Source: Tetracladium setigerum
Lineage: Eukaryota; Ascomycota; Leotiomycetes; Helotiales
Direction of reading: 5' to 3'
Length of the DNA: 64,000 bases
Assembly: GCA_031472005.1 (NCBI GenBank)
Contig: PZJY01000012.1
Coordinates: forward strand, 1,364,001-1,428,000
Shown: in pieces, positions 23,001 to 34,140 of the stretch
Layout of the letters: every line of letters starts with the position of its first letter
Position numbering within the stretch: position 1 is the stretch's first letter
The notes under the pieces: generated by a model
What the model was told of the DNA's origin: nothing
Databases searched by the model: none
What the model saw: the letters and a program-made list of their open reading frames with translations, nothing else
Position numbers and translations under genes: made by a program

Positions 23001-26000
23001 TTCGCTTGCAACTTCCACCTAACACCGAATCACCGAGCCTTGAAACCGAACTTTGAAGTATGCAGCGTTGGCGGGCAAGCGGGACTTTGCCCTTGAATCG
23101 CACAAAGTTAATTCACGATCTCTAATGCCGCCCCCGGTCTCTCTTGGCGGCTCGGTTACTTGGACACTTGTACTTTACAGTACGGATATGGAGTGCTCTA
23201 AAGCAGAGACTAAATGCTAATAATAATGGGACTGCTGTTGTGGCGGTCTTACCAAAAGCACTTAACGATCTGTCGACATCAAGATCAGGTGCCTTGAAAC
23301 TAGCCCAATGTTACGTTGTACTTTGTCTGGTGCTGTTGGCGGCGCCACAAGGATGTACTTTCCCATATGGCGAGGGCTACTATGTGGCTGACCACCAATG
23401 CACCATGGTGCTTCGAAAGTTCTTCTGGAAGAGCCAAATATAGGCCCTGCAGGCCTCTCCTGGTTGCAGACAGTGCTTCGGCTTCATGCACGCCATCCTA
23501 TCATCTCTCACCGCATGGAATAGCATCCAAGTCGTACCATTTGCACCCCTCCCCACGTCGAAAAGGCGGCGAGAAGAGGATTGCAGTCGTTCCATTTTCC
23601 GTCTCTTGCCTTGTGCTGGTCAAATGGTCATTTCATTGTTCATTCTCCGTTTCCGATTTCGTGCTTCGGTTTGGGGTTTGGAATCAATAATCAACAAAAG
23701 CTGCCACCTCCGGAAGGCGGTGACAATTATCATGGGGCATGCCCGAGGAGAAGTTGCAAGTATTTGGCGCCATGAGACGGCCTGACGTAGGGGCCGAGAG
23801 AAGAATACCGTTGAAGGACGGAAAATCGCACACCACAAGGAGTAATGAATGCTTGAATCCTCACCTGGCTTCTTTCCGAACCTCGGTATCAAAAGGTTGG
23901 AAACACAGGGTGCCACGGATTGTTTGAAGTTGATTTGCGATGATTGTGAAGAGCAAGTTACTAATTGCTTGTTGATCACAATCACGGTCGCAAACCTGGA
24001 AACTGCAGTTGGAATAATTTAACCCCGCAAATTTCATTTTGGTCATCAATAACAATGCATGATTTTGCAGCGTGTTGATTCATCAGAATAATGGGTGCAT
24101 CATCCCTTAGAAAGGATTACCAGTTCTTGGTCACCTTCTTCCCATCCAAACAAACCTTGATGGCACAGCACAAGCGAAGTAAACTTTGCGGAATGAATTC
24201 AACAATTTTCCGCCGTCTGCAGATTACCTAACCACACAGCGTCGTCTAGCTTCCTCTTACGTTGCTGCATGGAACCGATTTGCGACAGGCCCATTAGAAA
24301 CGGAGGCTCCGATGAGCAAGAACTCCGTTGCTCCACAACCCAATTTGTGCATTGAAGTTGCGACAGAACCCAAAGAAGAAGACTTGCCATGGGGGTAAGG
24401 GTGTCGCTCAGAAGAACCAATGCGAAGCGACCCTTGAACCCCCACCACTGGTCGTTTTTGAACAGAGCAAACCTCACTCCCTCCTCCACGTTTGTTTTAT
24501 GCCCCCTTTCTTTGCACAGCCTCTGGGAATGTTACAGAGGTCACGGTACAGAAATGGACACGAGAAGAAGGGACCGAATCACAGACCAGGAAGCGGTTGT
24601 TTCCCTCGTCTATCCCTCACACATTCATGCCCATCTCCAAATAATCCGTGACACCAGAATCATCCTTGCGACAACATGAAAGCGCATCATAATGTGCCTC
24701 CCGCCGAACGGACCACCTCGTTGGACTTGAAGAGGGATAGCTCGTGGGGCGGAGTACTGGACTGTACCATGAAGCGAGAGGGAATATCCATTATTTTCCA
24801 ACTGACACTTTTCCAAACGTTGCACAACACGGCGCTTTCTGGGATAGAAACACAAGCAGCTCAAACAGAGGGCGGCCCGCAAGCAAGCCTTCCAAATGGG
24901 GAGAGAGAGAGGGTGTGGCCGGCAAAGGAAACGGCGCAGCTACGAAGTACTCCGGACTCTTGAATTCGCTTAGGAAGGTCATGGAAGACATTTGTCAACG
25001 GCTTGTCAATATACTATGACTGTTAAGCTGCCTGGTTGCAAAGTTGACAAACAAATCAGTCAATTAGCGACCGGAGATCAAGACTCAAGTTGTACTCACT
25101 CTCGGGTAGTTCAACGGACCTCGGTCCCTCCCTCCCTCGAAGAGGTGAACCGTGAAAGTGCTGGTGGGTGGTCCAAGTCCTCCTTGTATGCACCATGACC
25201 TCTTCTCTTTGACTTTCGCAGCCACCACTACTCAACCACGAGAGGAATCTCCCCGCCGTGCATGTGCAGAAGAAGGACAATAGATCCAAGCGAGCCAATC
25301 AAAACCATCGCCTTCCGACACAACCACACGCCAAACCTGTAAAGGAAATAATTTTGGCCGAACGCCAGCCAACGGTGTGTGCCGGGAAGGAGAAAAAGGA
25401 AAAGCCAACAACAGTCGTGCACAGGTAAAGTTGTTTGTTCCAAGTTAGCGGTGTTTATTTTGGGACACACCCTCCAACCCCTACCCCTTGTCTTACCTTA
25501 TTTTGAGTGTAGGTGCTCGCTCCAACGTCCCCGCCGCCGGGCAAGTGCTCGCTCGATTCTCAAGCGAAGGGGGGAGGGAGACTTTTTCTTTATTTTGTGT
25601 CTAGCTGGAGGAGTAAATATGGGAATGATTACGATGTATTATTATTTACCATCACCAGGAATGGATCACGCTGCTAGCTGTTGGTTCAGATCCTTCATCT
25701 CACCTACATACGTCTGCGGTGATCATCTCCACGTCCAAGGCACCCAAGAACAAGAGCACCGAGGAGTAATATGAACATGAAAACCGGAGTGACTTTTACT
25801 CAGGCAGAGCCAGTGGCAACGATCCCCCGATTTACAGTACCAGCACTGTAGCAAAAGTGCCATCCTAAACATGCATTTAGCCTGCATATCGTGCTATCGT
25901 CGCCTCTTTCAAACTAGTCGAGTATGCTCGACCCAGTTTACGTCTCGGTGTTCACTCTTAGCCTATGGATCCCATGACGGTCGATGAATCAACATGAAAA
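20001..26000. other. Gene-poor interval, middle part
   Basis: No gene supported on either strand; the open frames are short and overlap in opposite strands. Elements seen: a GTC microsatellite at 20118-20133, a TACCTTACCTAGGTA block near 21115-21130, a 16 bp direct repeat at 22714-22729/22739-22754, and TACAGTAC-type strings near 23177, 24754 and 25834. Long promoters and non-coding RNAs are possible here but cannot be shown from sequence alone. Confidence 0.45.
22714..22754 (+). repeat. 16 bp direct repeat, period 25
   Basis: TGAGCGAATTAAGGGA occurs at 22714-22729 and again at 22739-22754, exactly. It lies in otherwise unique non-coding sequence. Confidence 0.85.
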
Positions 26001-27037
26001 CGAAGGAAAATGGGCTCCTCTCTTTGTTGCTTACCCTTACCCTCCCTCCCCTACACCTAGCTAGTGCAGTATTTAGTTACTACAACCAAGAATATCCACC
26101 CACCCGCACACAGATCGTCAAGCTCTTTTTGCTTTTGCATCTCTCGGACAACCAGTCAAAACGAGTGCGGCGCCACTCATCCTCCTCCTCTCTTGAGCCA
26201 GTCTCCAGTCTTTCTCATGACCCCATTCCCATGTTCGGATGTTCCATGCATGCCGTCTGCATCACACCCAACACGACAAGCGCCAATACCTCCACGTCCT
26301 CCACTTGGCTGGTCACTGAGCCCACCTGCTCTGACCATGCCTAGTTGAGCAACTTCACAGCTTTCTGCCGCCCCTACTATTTGGTATTAAGTCTGGCACA
26401 TCGCTCGCTCTCAAGCAGCTCCCAAGAACCTCATTCTCACGAAACTCATTGAAAGACCTCACTTTCAAGCCACGTTCGCTCCACCCACATTCGCTCATCG
26501 CAATTCCTAGGTAGCCCTCGCTGTGCTCCTGCCTTTCGCTTCATTTGCGTCTGTTAAGCTGTGCTGCTTCACTTCAGCCTTAATCAAGCAAGCCTTCGGC
26601 TCCTCCTACTCTCACAACTCTTTGGGATCTCTTGGAAATCCGGACCCATCTGGGAACGCAGTTGTGATTATTTAAGCCTTAGAGAACCTGCACATCAACA
26701 ACGAACATCAGGACATCGTCACATTTCCGCATCAACATCCACTTCCGCTTCTCCACTGTCCTAAATCGTCCGACCCTTGGGCCTTGTAGCCCTACGACAC
26801 TCGCTTGAATCTTCTACGAGCAAGAAGCTTACATATCGTGCACCCTCAAGTCTTATAAGACTTGCGATCCTCTTGGTTCATTCTGTCAAGAACATCATCA
26901 AGCCACAAGAACATATAACCAACCAACTCTTTTGACCTACCTCATCCAAGAACGTTCTTCGTTGGCTTTCACTCGTTCAAGCCTCGTCGCCTTCTATCTC
27001 TTCCCTCTACTCCCACCCTTCACTTCTTCTCATTACA
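26001..27037 (+). promoter_or_regulatory. Pyrimidine-rich promoter and long leader of the second Zn2Cys6 gene
   Basis: The kilobase before the ATG at 27038 is C/T-rich with CATC, CTTC and CAAC strings, as is usual for fungal promoters with long 5' UTRs. No open frame here looks like a protein. The length suggests a long transcribed leader, but the transcription start cannot be placed. Confidence 0.45.
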
Positions 27038-29223
27038 ATGGCCGGACCCGGTGGTGGACCTCCTCGCAGGAGGTAAGTTATTTGACCCATTTCCCCAGAT
27101 ACTCCTACTAACTGGTTTGCAGCCATACCAAATCTCGCAAAGGTTGTGAAACCTGTAAGCGAAGACACATTCGTTGTGATGAAAACTTCCCTCAATGGTA
27201 AGCCAATATCTACTGTTCTAAAGAATCCCCAAGTGTCGAAATCTAATTCACTATAGTCGCAATTGTACGAAGCACAACTGTCGTTGCCCGTACATGGACA
27301 TGCCAGCTCAAGAAGAACGCGCTGCAACGCCTGAGAAGGCCGATCTCATGTGGACTGCTGCTATCGAAGCAGAGATAGAGCGATGGCAACAAACTGGAAT
27401 CTTCCCATTCCCAGACTTGTACATCTACCCAGCGCCATCCCCGCAAAATTTCTCGTTCGAGGATCTTCGACTCATCCACCACGTCGCCTCCGTCTCGAGC
27501 GAGCTTGGAACACATGATGCGGGCAACTTTACCATCTGGACCCGACAAATCCCATTGTAAGTGGCAAATGATCTGATTCCAATTCAAATGTGCCATGCTT
27601 ACAAATTCCGATCAGGTTTCTCAAAATTGGGTCTGACTACTCGTTTGTCATGCATGCGCTTTTGGCCCTGTCGGCAACTCACCTCTCATGGCTCACAGAA
27701 TGCCCCTTGGCGGCAAACATGGCCTATGAACATCGTGGTATTGCCCTCAAGGGCTTGCAGGAGGCCATCGGAGCATTCTCGCCGCAAAACTCAGATGCCG
27801 TTCTTGCAGCTTCCCTCTTGCTATCATGGCAAGCAACGGAGTGGTTAGTATCTCGCCGAAATCTACTTTTTCCTTGCACATGTGGCTGACTGGCGATTCT
27901 AGGCGCGGATGGACCCAACTCATGCACGGCACCTCGTCTGTAAGTAACACCATCCAATATCTCAGCATGTCACTAATGAGAAGCCAGGTCATCGATGCTA
28001 TGCAACCATGGAAGCATGAGTCCCAGTTCGGAGACTTCATCGCTGAGCAAAGCACCTTCCCTACTGCACCTCCATCGCCAGCCCCGAACGCAAAGAAGCT
28101 GAGCACGCCACGCAAGGTTGATCTGGATGCTCTTCAACGAGCCTATACACAGCTGCAGAAGGTGGAAGCACACTTGAAGGCAAACCGGGAAGATGTCAAG
28201 GCCATTCAACAACTCATGACTTTTGTTCGGGGTGTACGAAAGGTTTCTCCAAGTCACACTGCAGCTCAGCGCTTCGAGATGCTGAACCCCCTTCGCTCAT
28301 GGTTGTTCTGGCTTCCAGTAATGTTCTTGCAACAGACTCGAGGATCCCAATCCGCTTTGATCATCTTGGCCCACTACTACACGGTGGCGTTGGTTGTTGA
28401 ACCCCTCTTCCCCGAGGTTGGCGCAGCATACTTTGGCAGCTTGTCCATGGGTCCGATTGAAGAGATTGCGCGAAGACTCTTCTCCATCAGCGTCTCGGAC
28501 TCTGAGTCACAGACACCACTGGATCTCATGGAATACCCGATCGACATGGTCACCAAGTTCAGAGGTCGGATGGGATGGATTCAACCGGAGAGGACTGCCT
28601 CTTTCCCAACGTTTGAGGGAAATGCCTATAACCTTGGAGATCAGTTCTCCAATGACAATAACATGTCCTTCTCTCCATATGGCCACCCTGCCTTCACCTA
28701 CAGCCAGGAACATCTCAATACCATGCCCATGGACCCATCGTCAGCCATCAGCCCAATGACTCTCGATCCATTCAACAGTCACTACTTGGGCATCCCTTCC
28801 CCGAGTGGATACAATAGCTACAACAGCCCGGCATCCTCCAACTTCGGAGAAGGCTCCATTGTCTACAGCGAACAAGGAGACGACTTCACTCTCTACAATG
28901 ACACACACGGAATGGGATCTCATTTCGGAGGCGGGTTCGTGAATCCGACCACTGTGTGGTAAACTGCTCGTGGAACCAACCGATTTAACATGCCGTCCAG
29001 GAATAACCAAGCTTTCATGTATGAGCCACCACGACAAGGAGAATCTTCCGGCAACTATGAGCCTCGACCGTACGAGGACCCTCCAGTCAAGTATGAACCC
29101 TTTCCTGCAGAGGGTTCATTCCAACAACTCCCCCCTCCATCACTTCTCCCCAGCTATCCTCCACGCCGCCCAACACCTCCGACCTCACATCCCTCTGGAA
29201 AAGGGAAAGGTCGCGACTCTTAA
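27038..29223 (+). CDS. Zn2Cys6 transcription factor (Upc2-like architecture)
   Basis: Seven exons join to 622 residues: 27038-27072, 27123-27197, 27257-27556, 27616-27843, 27903-27939, 27988-28958 and 29001-29223. The zinc cluster has cysteines at 20, 23, 30, 37, 40 and 47, with an extra Cys45, and follows a basic HTKSRKG leader; two introns interrupt the cluster. A hydrophobic regulatory domain follows (SFVMHALLALSATHLSWL, then LNPLRSWLFWLPVMF). The tail is rich in Ser, Pro, Tyr and Gly. The cluster and ligand-type domain resemble the fungal Upc2-type sterol-response group, so sterol or stress regulation is possible but unproven. Without removing the last 42 bp intron, translation stops at 28962 and yields 549 residues. 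Splicing adds a 73-residue proline-rich tail in frame. The gene sits behind a very long gene-free region. Confidence 0.87.
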
Positions 29224-29431
29224 TATCTACTTACGAATAACGACGCCCCCTGCATCTTGAGATTATATAAATCTCTTCTATAATATTTGCGTTTCATCGA
29301 TTACGATTTTCCTTCGTATCACCATCTATCATCATCATCATCATCGGCACACTTGTTTTTGAGCGCTCTGTCTCTCTGTTTTTACGAAGTTTACGAATGT
29401 TTGGCTATGTTATTCACGTTGAATACTGGTA

Positions 29432-29460
29432 CCACGATCCTTATACCCACGATCCTTATA
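29432..29460 (+). repeat. 14 bp direct repeat, period 15
   Basis: CCACGATCCTTATA is present twice, at 29432-29445 and 29447-29460, in the 3' flank of the regulator gene. Confidence 0.85.
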
Positions 29461-29874
29461 TACCCACTACATATTGCATAAAATCGGCGTTATTTGCAGT
29501 TTTTGAAAAAGAGTCATGTTTTGGGCTCAAGATCTTTGTATTTTTGAGCTAGGAAAAGAGTTGAAAGTTTTTGGCGTAAGAATAGCGAATGCTTTTGAGT
29601 CTTTGTTTTTGGATTTGCATTGTTGAGCATGGTTCGAAATATAATATAAGTAGAGCAAAATCAAACATCTGTTAAATCAAATCTGGTTCTGTCATTGTTG
29701 AACTGAAAGTGAAATGGTTCTCGACGCTTGTCTGGAGCGGTGCAAGACCCAGACATGTCTTTTGCCACCAACATAATACATCCAAATAACTCAAATAGAA
29801 CAGACCCGGAACTCTCAATGCTTGCTTACTTACCTTAGTAATATAAATAAATAAAAGTCAAATACAAAAGTACG

Positions 29875-29882
29875 CACGTGAT
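29875..29882 (+). promoter_or_regulatory. CACGTGAT element upstream of UCH37
   Basis: It lies 145 bp before the UCH37 ATG and shares GCACGTGAT with the PAC4 upstream region. Both genes serve the proteasome. Joint control is inferred. Confidence 0.35.
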
Positions 29883-30026
29883 TTATCAGCTGTTAGGGCA
29901 GGCAGCTCTAGCCGATCACGTCAACCAAAAGGGAGCTTGGATATATTTCTAGAGCTCTCCATCACCGCCAGCTTTAAACCTCCAACAGAATCATCAACCA
30001 CTTCACAAACCTCACCTCACGACAAA

Positions 30027-31102
30027 ATGAGTGGCGGATGGAATACCAGTAAGCGGTATTTGTGCAAATTCTATAATGCACCTCGCTGACACACCGCGCA
30101 GTTGAATCAGATGCGGTCCGTTTATCATCACCACCATATTTCGCCCCCTCCTCCCACTGACTCTCTCTCCAGGGCGTCTTCACCTTCCTCCTCGATAACC
30201 TAGGCGTCAAAAACGTCCAATTCGAAGAGCTAATCGCCCTCGATCCCTCATTCCTCCACCAACTCAGCCCCGTGTACGGCGTAATCTTCCTCTTCAAATA
30301 CCCGACTGGCGAGAAAGCAAACAAAGATGGCACGCCCAACGATGGGTCATACGACTACTCCGCCGCTGAAAGTCTCTTCTTCGCCGCACAAACCATACAG
30401 AACGCTTGTGGCACACAAGCTCTCCTATCTGTGCTGCTGAACCAGGACAAGGCGATAGATGTCGGCAAACCATTACAGGAATTCAAGGAGTTCACGAGCG
30501 GATTCCCGGCAGAGTTCAGGGGCGAGGCTCTGAGTAACTCGGAGCTGATTCGGGATGTGCATAATGGCTTTGCGAAGAGCAGTCCTTTTGTGGATGAGAC
30601 GCAACGGACGGCTACGGAGGATGATGATGTTTACCACTTCATTGCCTATACGCCTATCGACGGAGTGCTCTACGAACTCGACGGTTTACAGCCAGCACCT
30701 ATTGCCCATGGTTCCTGCTCTTTTGATGAGTTCCCTGATAAGGTCATCCCGGTCTTGCAGAGGAGAATCGAGAGATACCCCGCAAATGAGATTCGGTTCA
30801 ATCTACTAGCTATGGTGAGGGATTTGAGGGTTAGAGCGAGGGAGATTGGAGATCAAGAGACGTTGTTTACGGAGGAGAGAAAGCGGAATGAGTGGCAATT
30901 CGAGAATGCGCTGAGGAGACACAATTTTGTTGGATTTGCAGGGGAGGTGTTGAAGGGAGTTATCTCGGAGAAGCTGAAGGAAGGAGATGGTGCTTATGAG
31001 AAGTGGGTTGATGATGCGAAGAAGTCCACGAAGGCACGATCAGAGGACAGGAAGAAGAAGAAGGCTGGAGGCGAGGATGAGGATGAAGAGATGATCGGAT
31101 GA
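30027..31102 (+). CDS. uch2: Ubiquitin C-terminal hydrolase UCH37/UCHL5
   Basis: Three exons, 30027-30048, 30102-30115 and 30173-31102, give 321 residues; the middle exon is only 14 nt. Together they rebuild the conserved start GWNTIESDAGVF, which supports the micro-exon. The peptidase C12 domain carries Gln85 and the nucleophile Cys91 in QNACGTQALL, His167 in VYHFIAYTP and Asp182 in YELDGLQ: a complete catalytic tetrad. A C-terminal helical extension with a basic KKKK tract and acidic end follows, as in UCH37 and unlike short UCHs. UCH37 is the cysteine deubiquitinase that docks on the 26S proteasome through Rpn13 and trims ubiquitin from substrates. It needs two introns of 53 and 57 bp in its first 150 bp. 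Confidence 0.93.
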
Positions 31103-32494
31103 ACAGGCTGCAAGGCGGACGAGGCTGAGGAAGAAAGAAGTGCAGCACAGCACAGTGGGTACCAGGATAAATCATGCACAACTGGATGTCTGATTCTTCT
31201 GCATTTCGGCAATGCGGAAGACTTGCTTTATGAAATTGATGATTGAACGAAAGGACACTAAATGTAGAAGATTAGAAAGAAGAAAATACATGCCCAGTTA
31301 AAGCAATTTCTTGAGAGCCTTTGACTTGGGGGGAAATTACTCACAACCACAAATAGAGTCTGTCTCCCCTGTATCAACAATGACGATCAGCCAAGTCATT
31401 ATTCTCATTCCCATTCCCCTCGCTTGGAGACAGGAGATCTATCATTCCTGTAATTTGCACATGGGAATGTCCGGACCACAGTTTCTCACATTGCTTTGTT
31501 CTTGGCAGGAAGAAGCAGATGCACGCACGTACTTCATTGATTCTGACTTGTGCCGTGAAGGGAAGTTCGAGAACTGTTTGTATGGGACTGTACATACAGT
31601 ACATAACAACAACGAATGCAGAATGCACAACGCAGAACATGTTCATCGTGCAGTCCATGCGATTAGCTATCAAACAATTCACGGGACTAAAGTCTATTTT
31701 GAGACGCGAATAGAAGGGGGAAAAGGCCAATTCGCTAGTTGTTTGAGTAATGCTATGCAAACCAAACCGGCGGCCTGAAAAGTGAAACTGCGTGTTGTGG
31801 TGATACGTTTACGTTTGCTGGTCTAGTCCTAGCTATGTACCTTACCTTAGCCAACGACGGAGGGGAGTGTAGTGAGTGTAGTGAGTGTTCTCTGCCTTTT
31901 CTGGAATGGAAGAATGAACAGCGTTACCTTTTTGCTGTAGCATTATTCGCATTCTAGAAGCCGTCAGACTCTGAACATCATCGAAAATTCCTGGATAAAT
32001 CTATGGGCGTGATTTTGGGTTTCTGCATAAGATGCATCTCTCACACAATAATTGCACACTATCGACTGCAGAAGCTTCCATTGATTATTGATCGCATCGA
32101 GTCAAGAAGTTGCCGCGAAGGGCTGTATTTCTTTTCATCCGCGACATCAAAGTGCTTGTGGAACGCCACCTGAAGTCTCCACCGCCCACCACTCAGGTGC
32201 CTTCGTCGGATCACCCACCTGCCCTTGCCTCACTGCTTTCCAACCTCCAACGACCACATCCTCACACCCAAACACAACGCTTTCCTCTCACCTCAACCCA
32301 CCCTCCATCCACCAAACGAGGACTAATTGAACATCACTCCTCGCTGGCCGAGAAAGCCGGGCTGTCACCATCAACACACACGCACGCTTCATTAATCTCC
32401 ACCCAGCGACAGGAGGAGCAAGGGAAGCAAAGCAAGATAGACAGACGCAGGGAAAGGAAAGCCGAGCCGCCGCCCGTCATCCCTCACACTCATC
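31103..32494. other. Intergenic region between UCH37 and SSH4-like gene
   Basis: No gene supported; frames at 31311-31778 (+) and 31374-31760 (-) overlap each other and look random. Features are ACTGTACATACAGTAC near 31588-31603, a short GTAGTGAGT tandem near 31868-31888, and a C-rich leader before the ATG at 32495. Confidence 0.5.
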
Positions 32495-34140
32495 ATGGCG
32501 AACCATCTGCGGGGGATCCAAACGACTCTCACCACGACCATCCTCAGCGCTGCCACGCAAGTACACAGTGCTGCATTCACACAAGTAACGATTAGATACA
32601 TCTCGCCCAAGTTTGCGGCGGAGGATGCGGCAGCTGCGTCGGCGCGGGTGCAGACCAACAACGACTCGACGCTCAATGGCGTGGTGATTGGCCTGCTGAG
32701 CTCGTTTGGCAGCGCCATCCTCATCGCTTTCGTCTTTCTCGTCATCTATTTCTTCCGCTATACGACTGGAGGCAGGATTTTGCTGGATCGCATTGGGAGA
32801 CCGGGAGAGTATGATGATGAGCAGGCTTATTTGAGGGAGGAGGCCGAGGCCTTGGAGGAGATGGATGATTTGCAGAGGACGGAGTATCTAAGAGCTAAAG
32901 GTATGAAAGATAAGCATGTTGTTTTTGTTGGCGTCGGCGCTCATTGATGTGGATGTGTATTAATGTTTTGTTCTTGGTGTAGCGTTCATCCAGGCTAATC
33001 CACCGGATTCATTACCGACTGATATCTCGCTGTCGCAATACTTGGCTATTCAGGAAAAGGGAGTATCGGCTTGGGAGTTTGAACCGGAACTGGAGATTGC
33101 GAATTGCTTTGTGGAAGGAAGGACGGAAATTGAATTCTTTGATAGCGAGTGTTCTGTTCTATCGAATCTGCCGCTGCCGAAACAGAATGAGGTCTATTAC
33201 TGGGAGTCGAAAATCTATGATAAGCCGGAGACAACTCTGATAAGTATAGGTGTGGCTACCAAGCCGTATCCATTGTTCAGATTGCCAGGTATGTTGGTCG
33301 GATTGCGATGGAAGAGCAGTTGCTAATGAAAATATAGGATGGCACAAGTACTCTGTTGCCTATACCTCTACTGGACATCGACGATACAACCAGCCCTTCC
33401 ACGGACCAACTTACGGACCTCAATTCGTACAAGGAGATGTTATCGGAGTTGGATACAGGCCTCGAACTGGGACGATTTTCTTCACGAGAAATGGCAAGAA
33501 GCTGGATGATGTGGCACACGGTCTCAAATCACAAAACCTCTTTCCAGCTGTCGGCGCAAACGGGCCTTGCACAGTACACGTTAACTTCGGACAATCAGGC
33601 TTCGTCTTTATCGAGGCTAATGTCAAGAAATGGGGTCTCGCGCCCATGACAGGAAGTCTCGCACCCCCACCACCATACGGCAGCGAACAAGGCAGCATTC
33701 TCCTCGAGGCTGGCCGGGAAGGTGCACAAAGCAGCCAAGGAGCCAACTACAACACAGACTCTAGACACGGTCGAACACGCAGCGGAAACTTCAGGCATGG
33801 CCCACCCACAAGTCCCGGTCCTGTTCGCTCACCAACTGATATCTCCCTCGCTCACCTCGTTCACATCCCTTCTAATGAACAAGCAGGCGAGTCGAGCGTG
33901 ACTGCGGCTACCGTCCTCCCGCCTCCACCCCCACCACCACAAACACAAGCAGCAACACAAGTTGGTCTCGGCGTTCAAGAGGCACCTCCAGAATACACGA
34001 GCCCAGCAGGATCCGATTCCGGCAGCCCAAGGGTCAGCATCGATGATGATAGGAGACCTCTAGTACCGCCTCCCATCCCAAGCTACAATGATGTTGTGGT
34101 GGAGGATAGAGCGAGGCAAAGGAGTAATAGCCAGCGTTGA
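32495..34140 (+). CDS. ssh4: SPRY-domain membrane protein, Ssh4/Ear1 family
   Basis: Three exons, 32495-32900, 32983-33288 and 33338-34140, give 504 residues. One strong transmembrane segment lies around residues 68-89 (VVIGLLSSFGSAILIAFVFL region), followed by an acidic linker. The SPRY domain runs from about residue 150 to 310 and contains YYWESKI, SIGVATKPYPLFRLPGW and GDVIGVGYRP...IFFTRNGK. The tail is Pro-rich with two PY-type motifs, PPPYG and PPEYT, suited to WW-domain binding. In yeast, Ssh4/Ear1 recruit the ubiquitin ligase Rsp5 to membrane cargo at endosomes and the vacuole for multivesicular-body sorting. Domain order and PY motifs match that role. There is no cleavable signal peptide, so the segment is probably a signal anchor. 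Confidence 0.9.

Larger units (their letters stand above)
29224..30026. other. Intergenic region between regulator and UCH37
   Basis: No gene. It holds an ATC microsatellite at 29327-29345, a 14 bp direct repeat CCACGATCCTTATA at 29432-29445 and 29447-29460, and the UCH37 promoter with GCACGTGAT at 29874-29882, 145 bp before the start codon. Confidence 0.6.
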
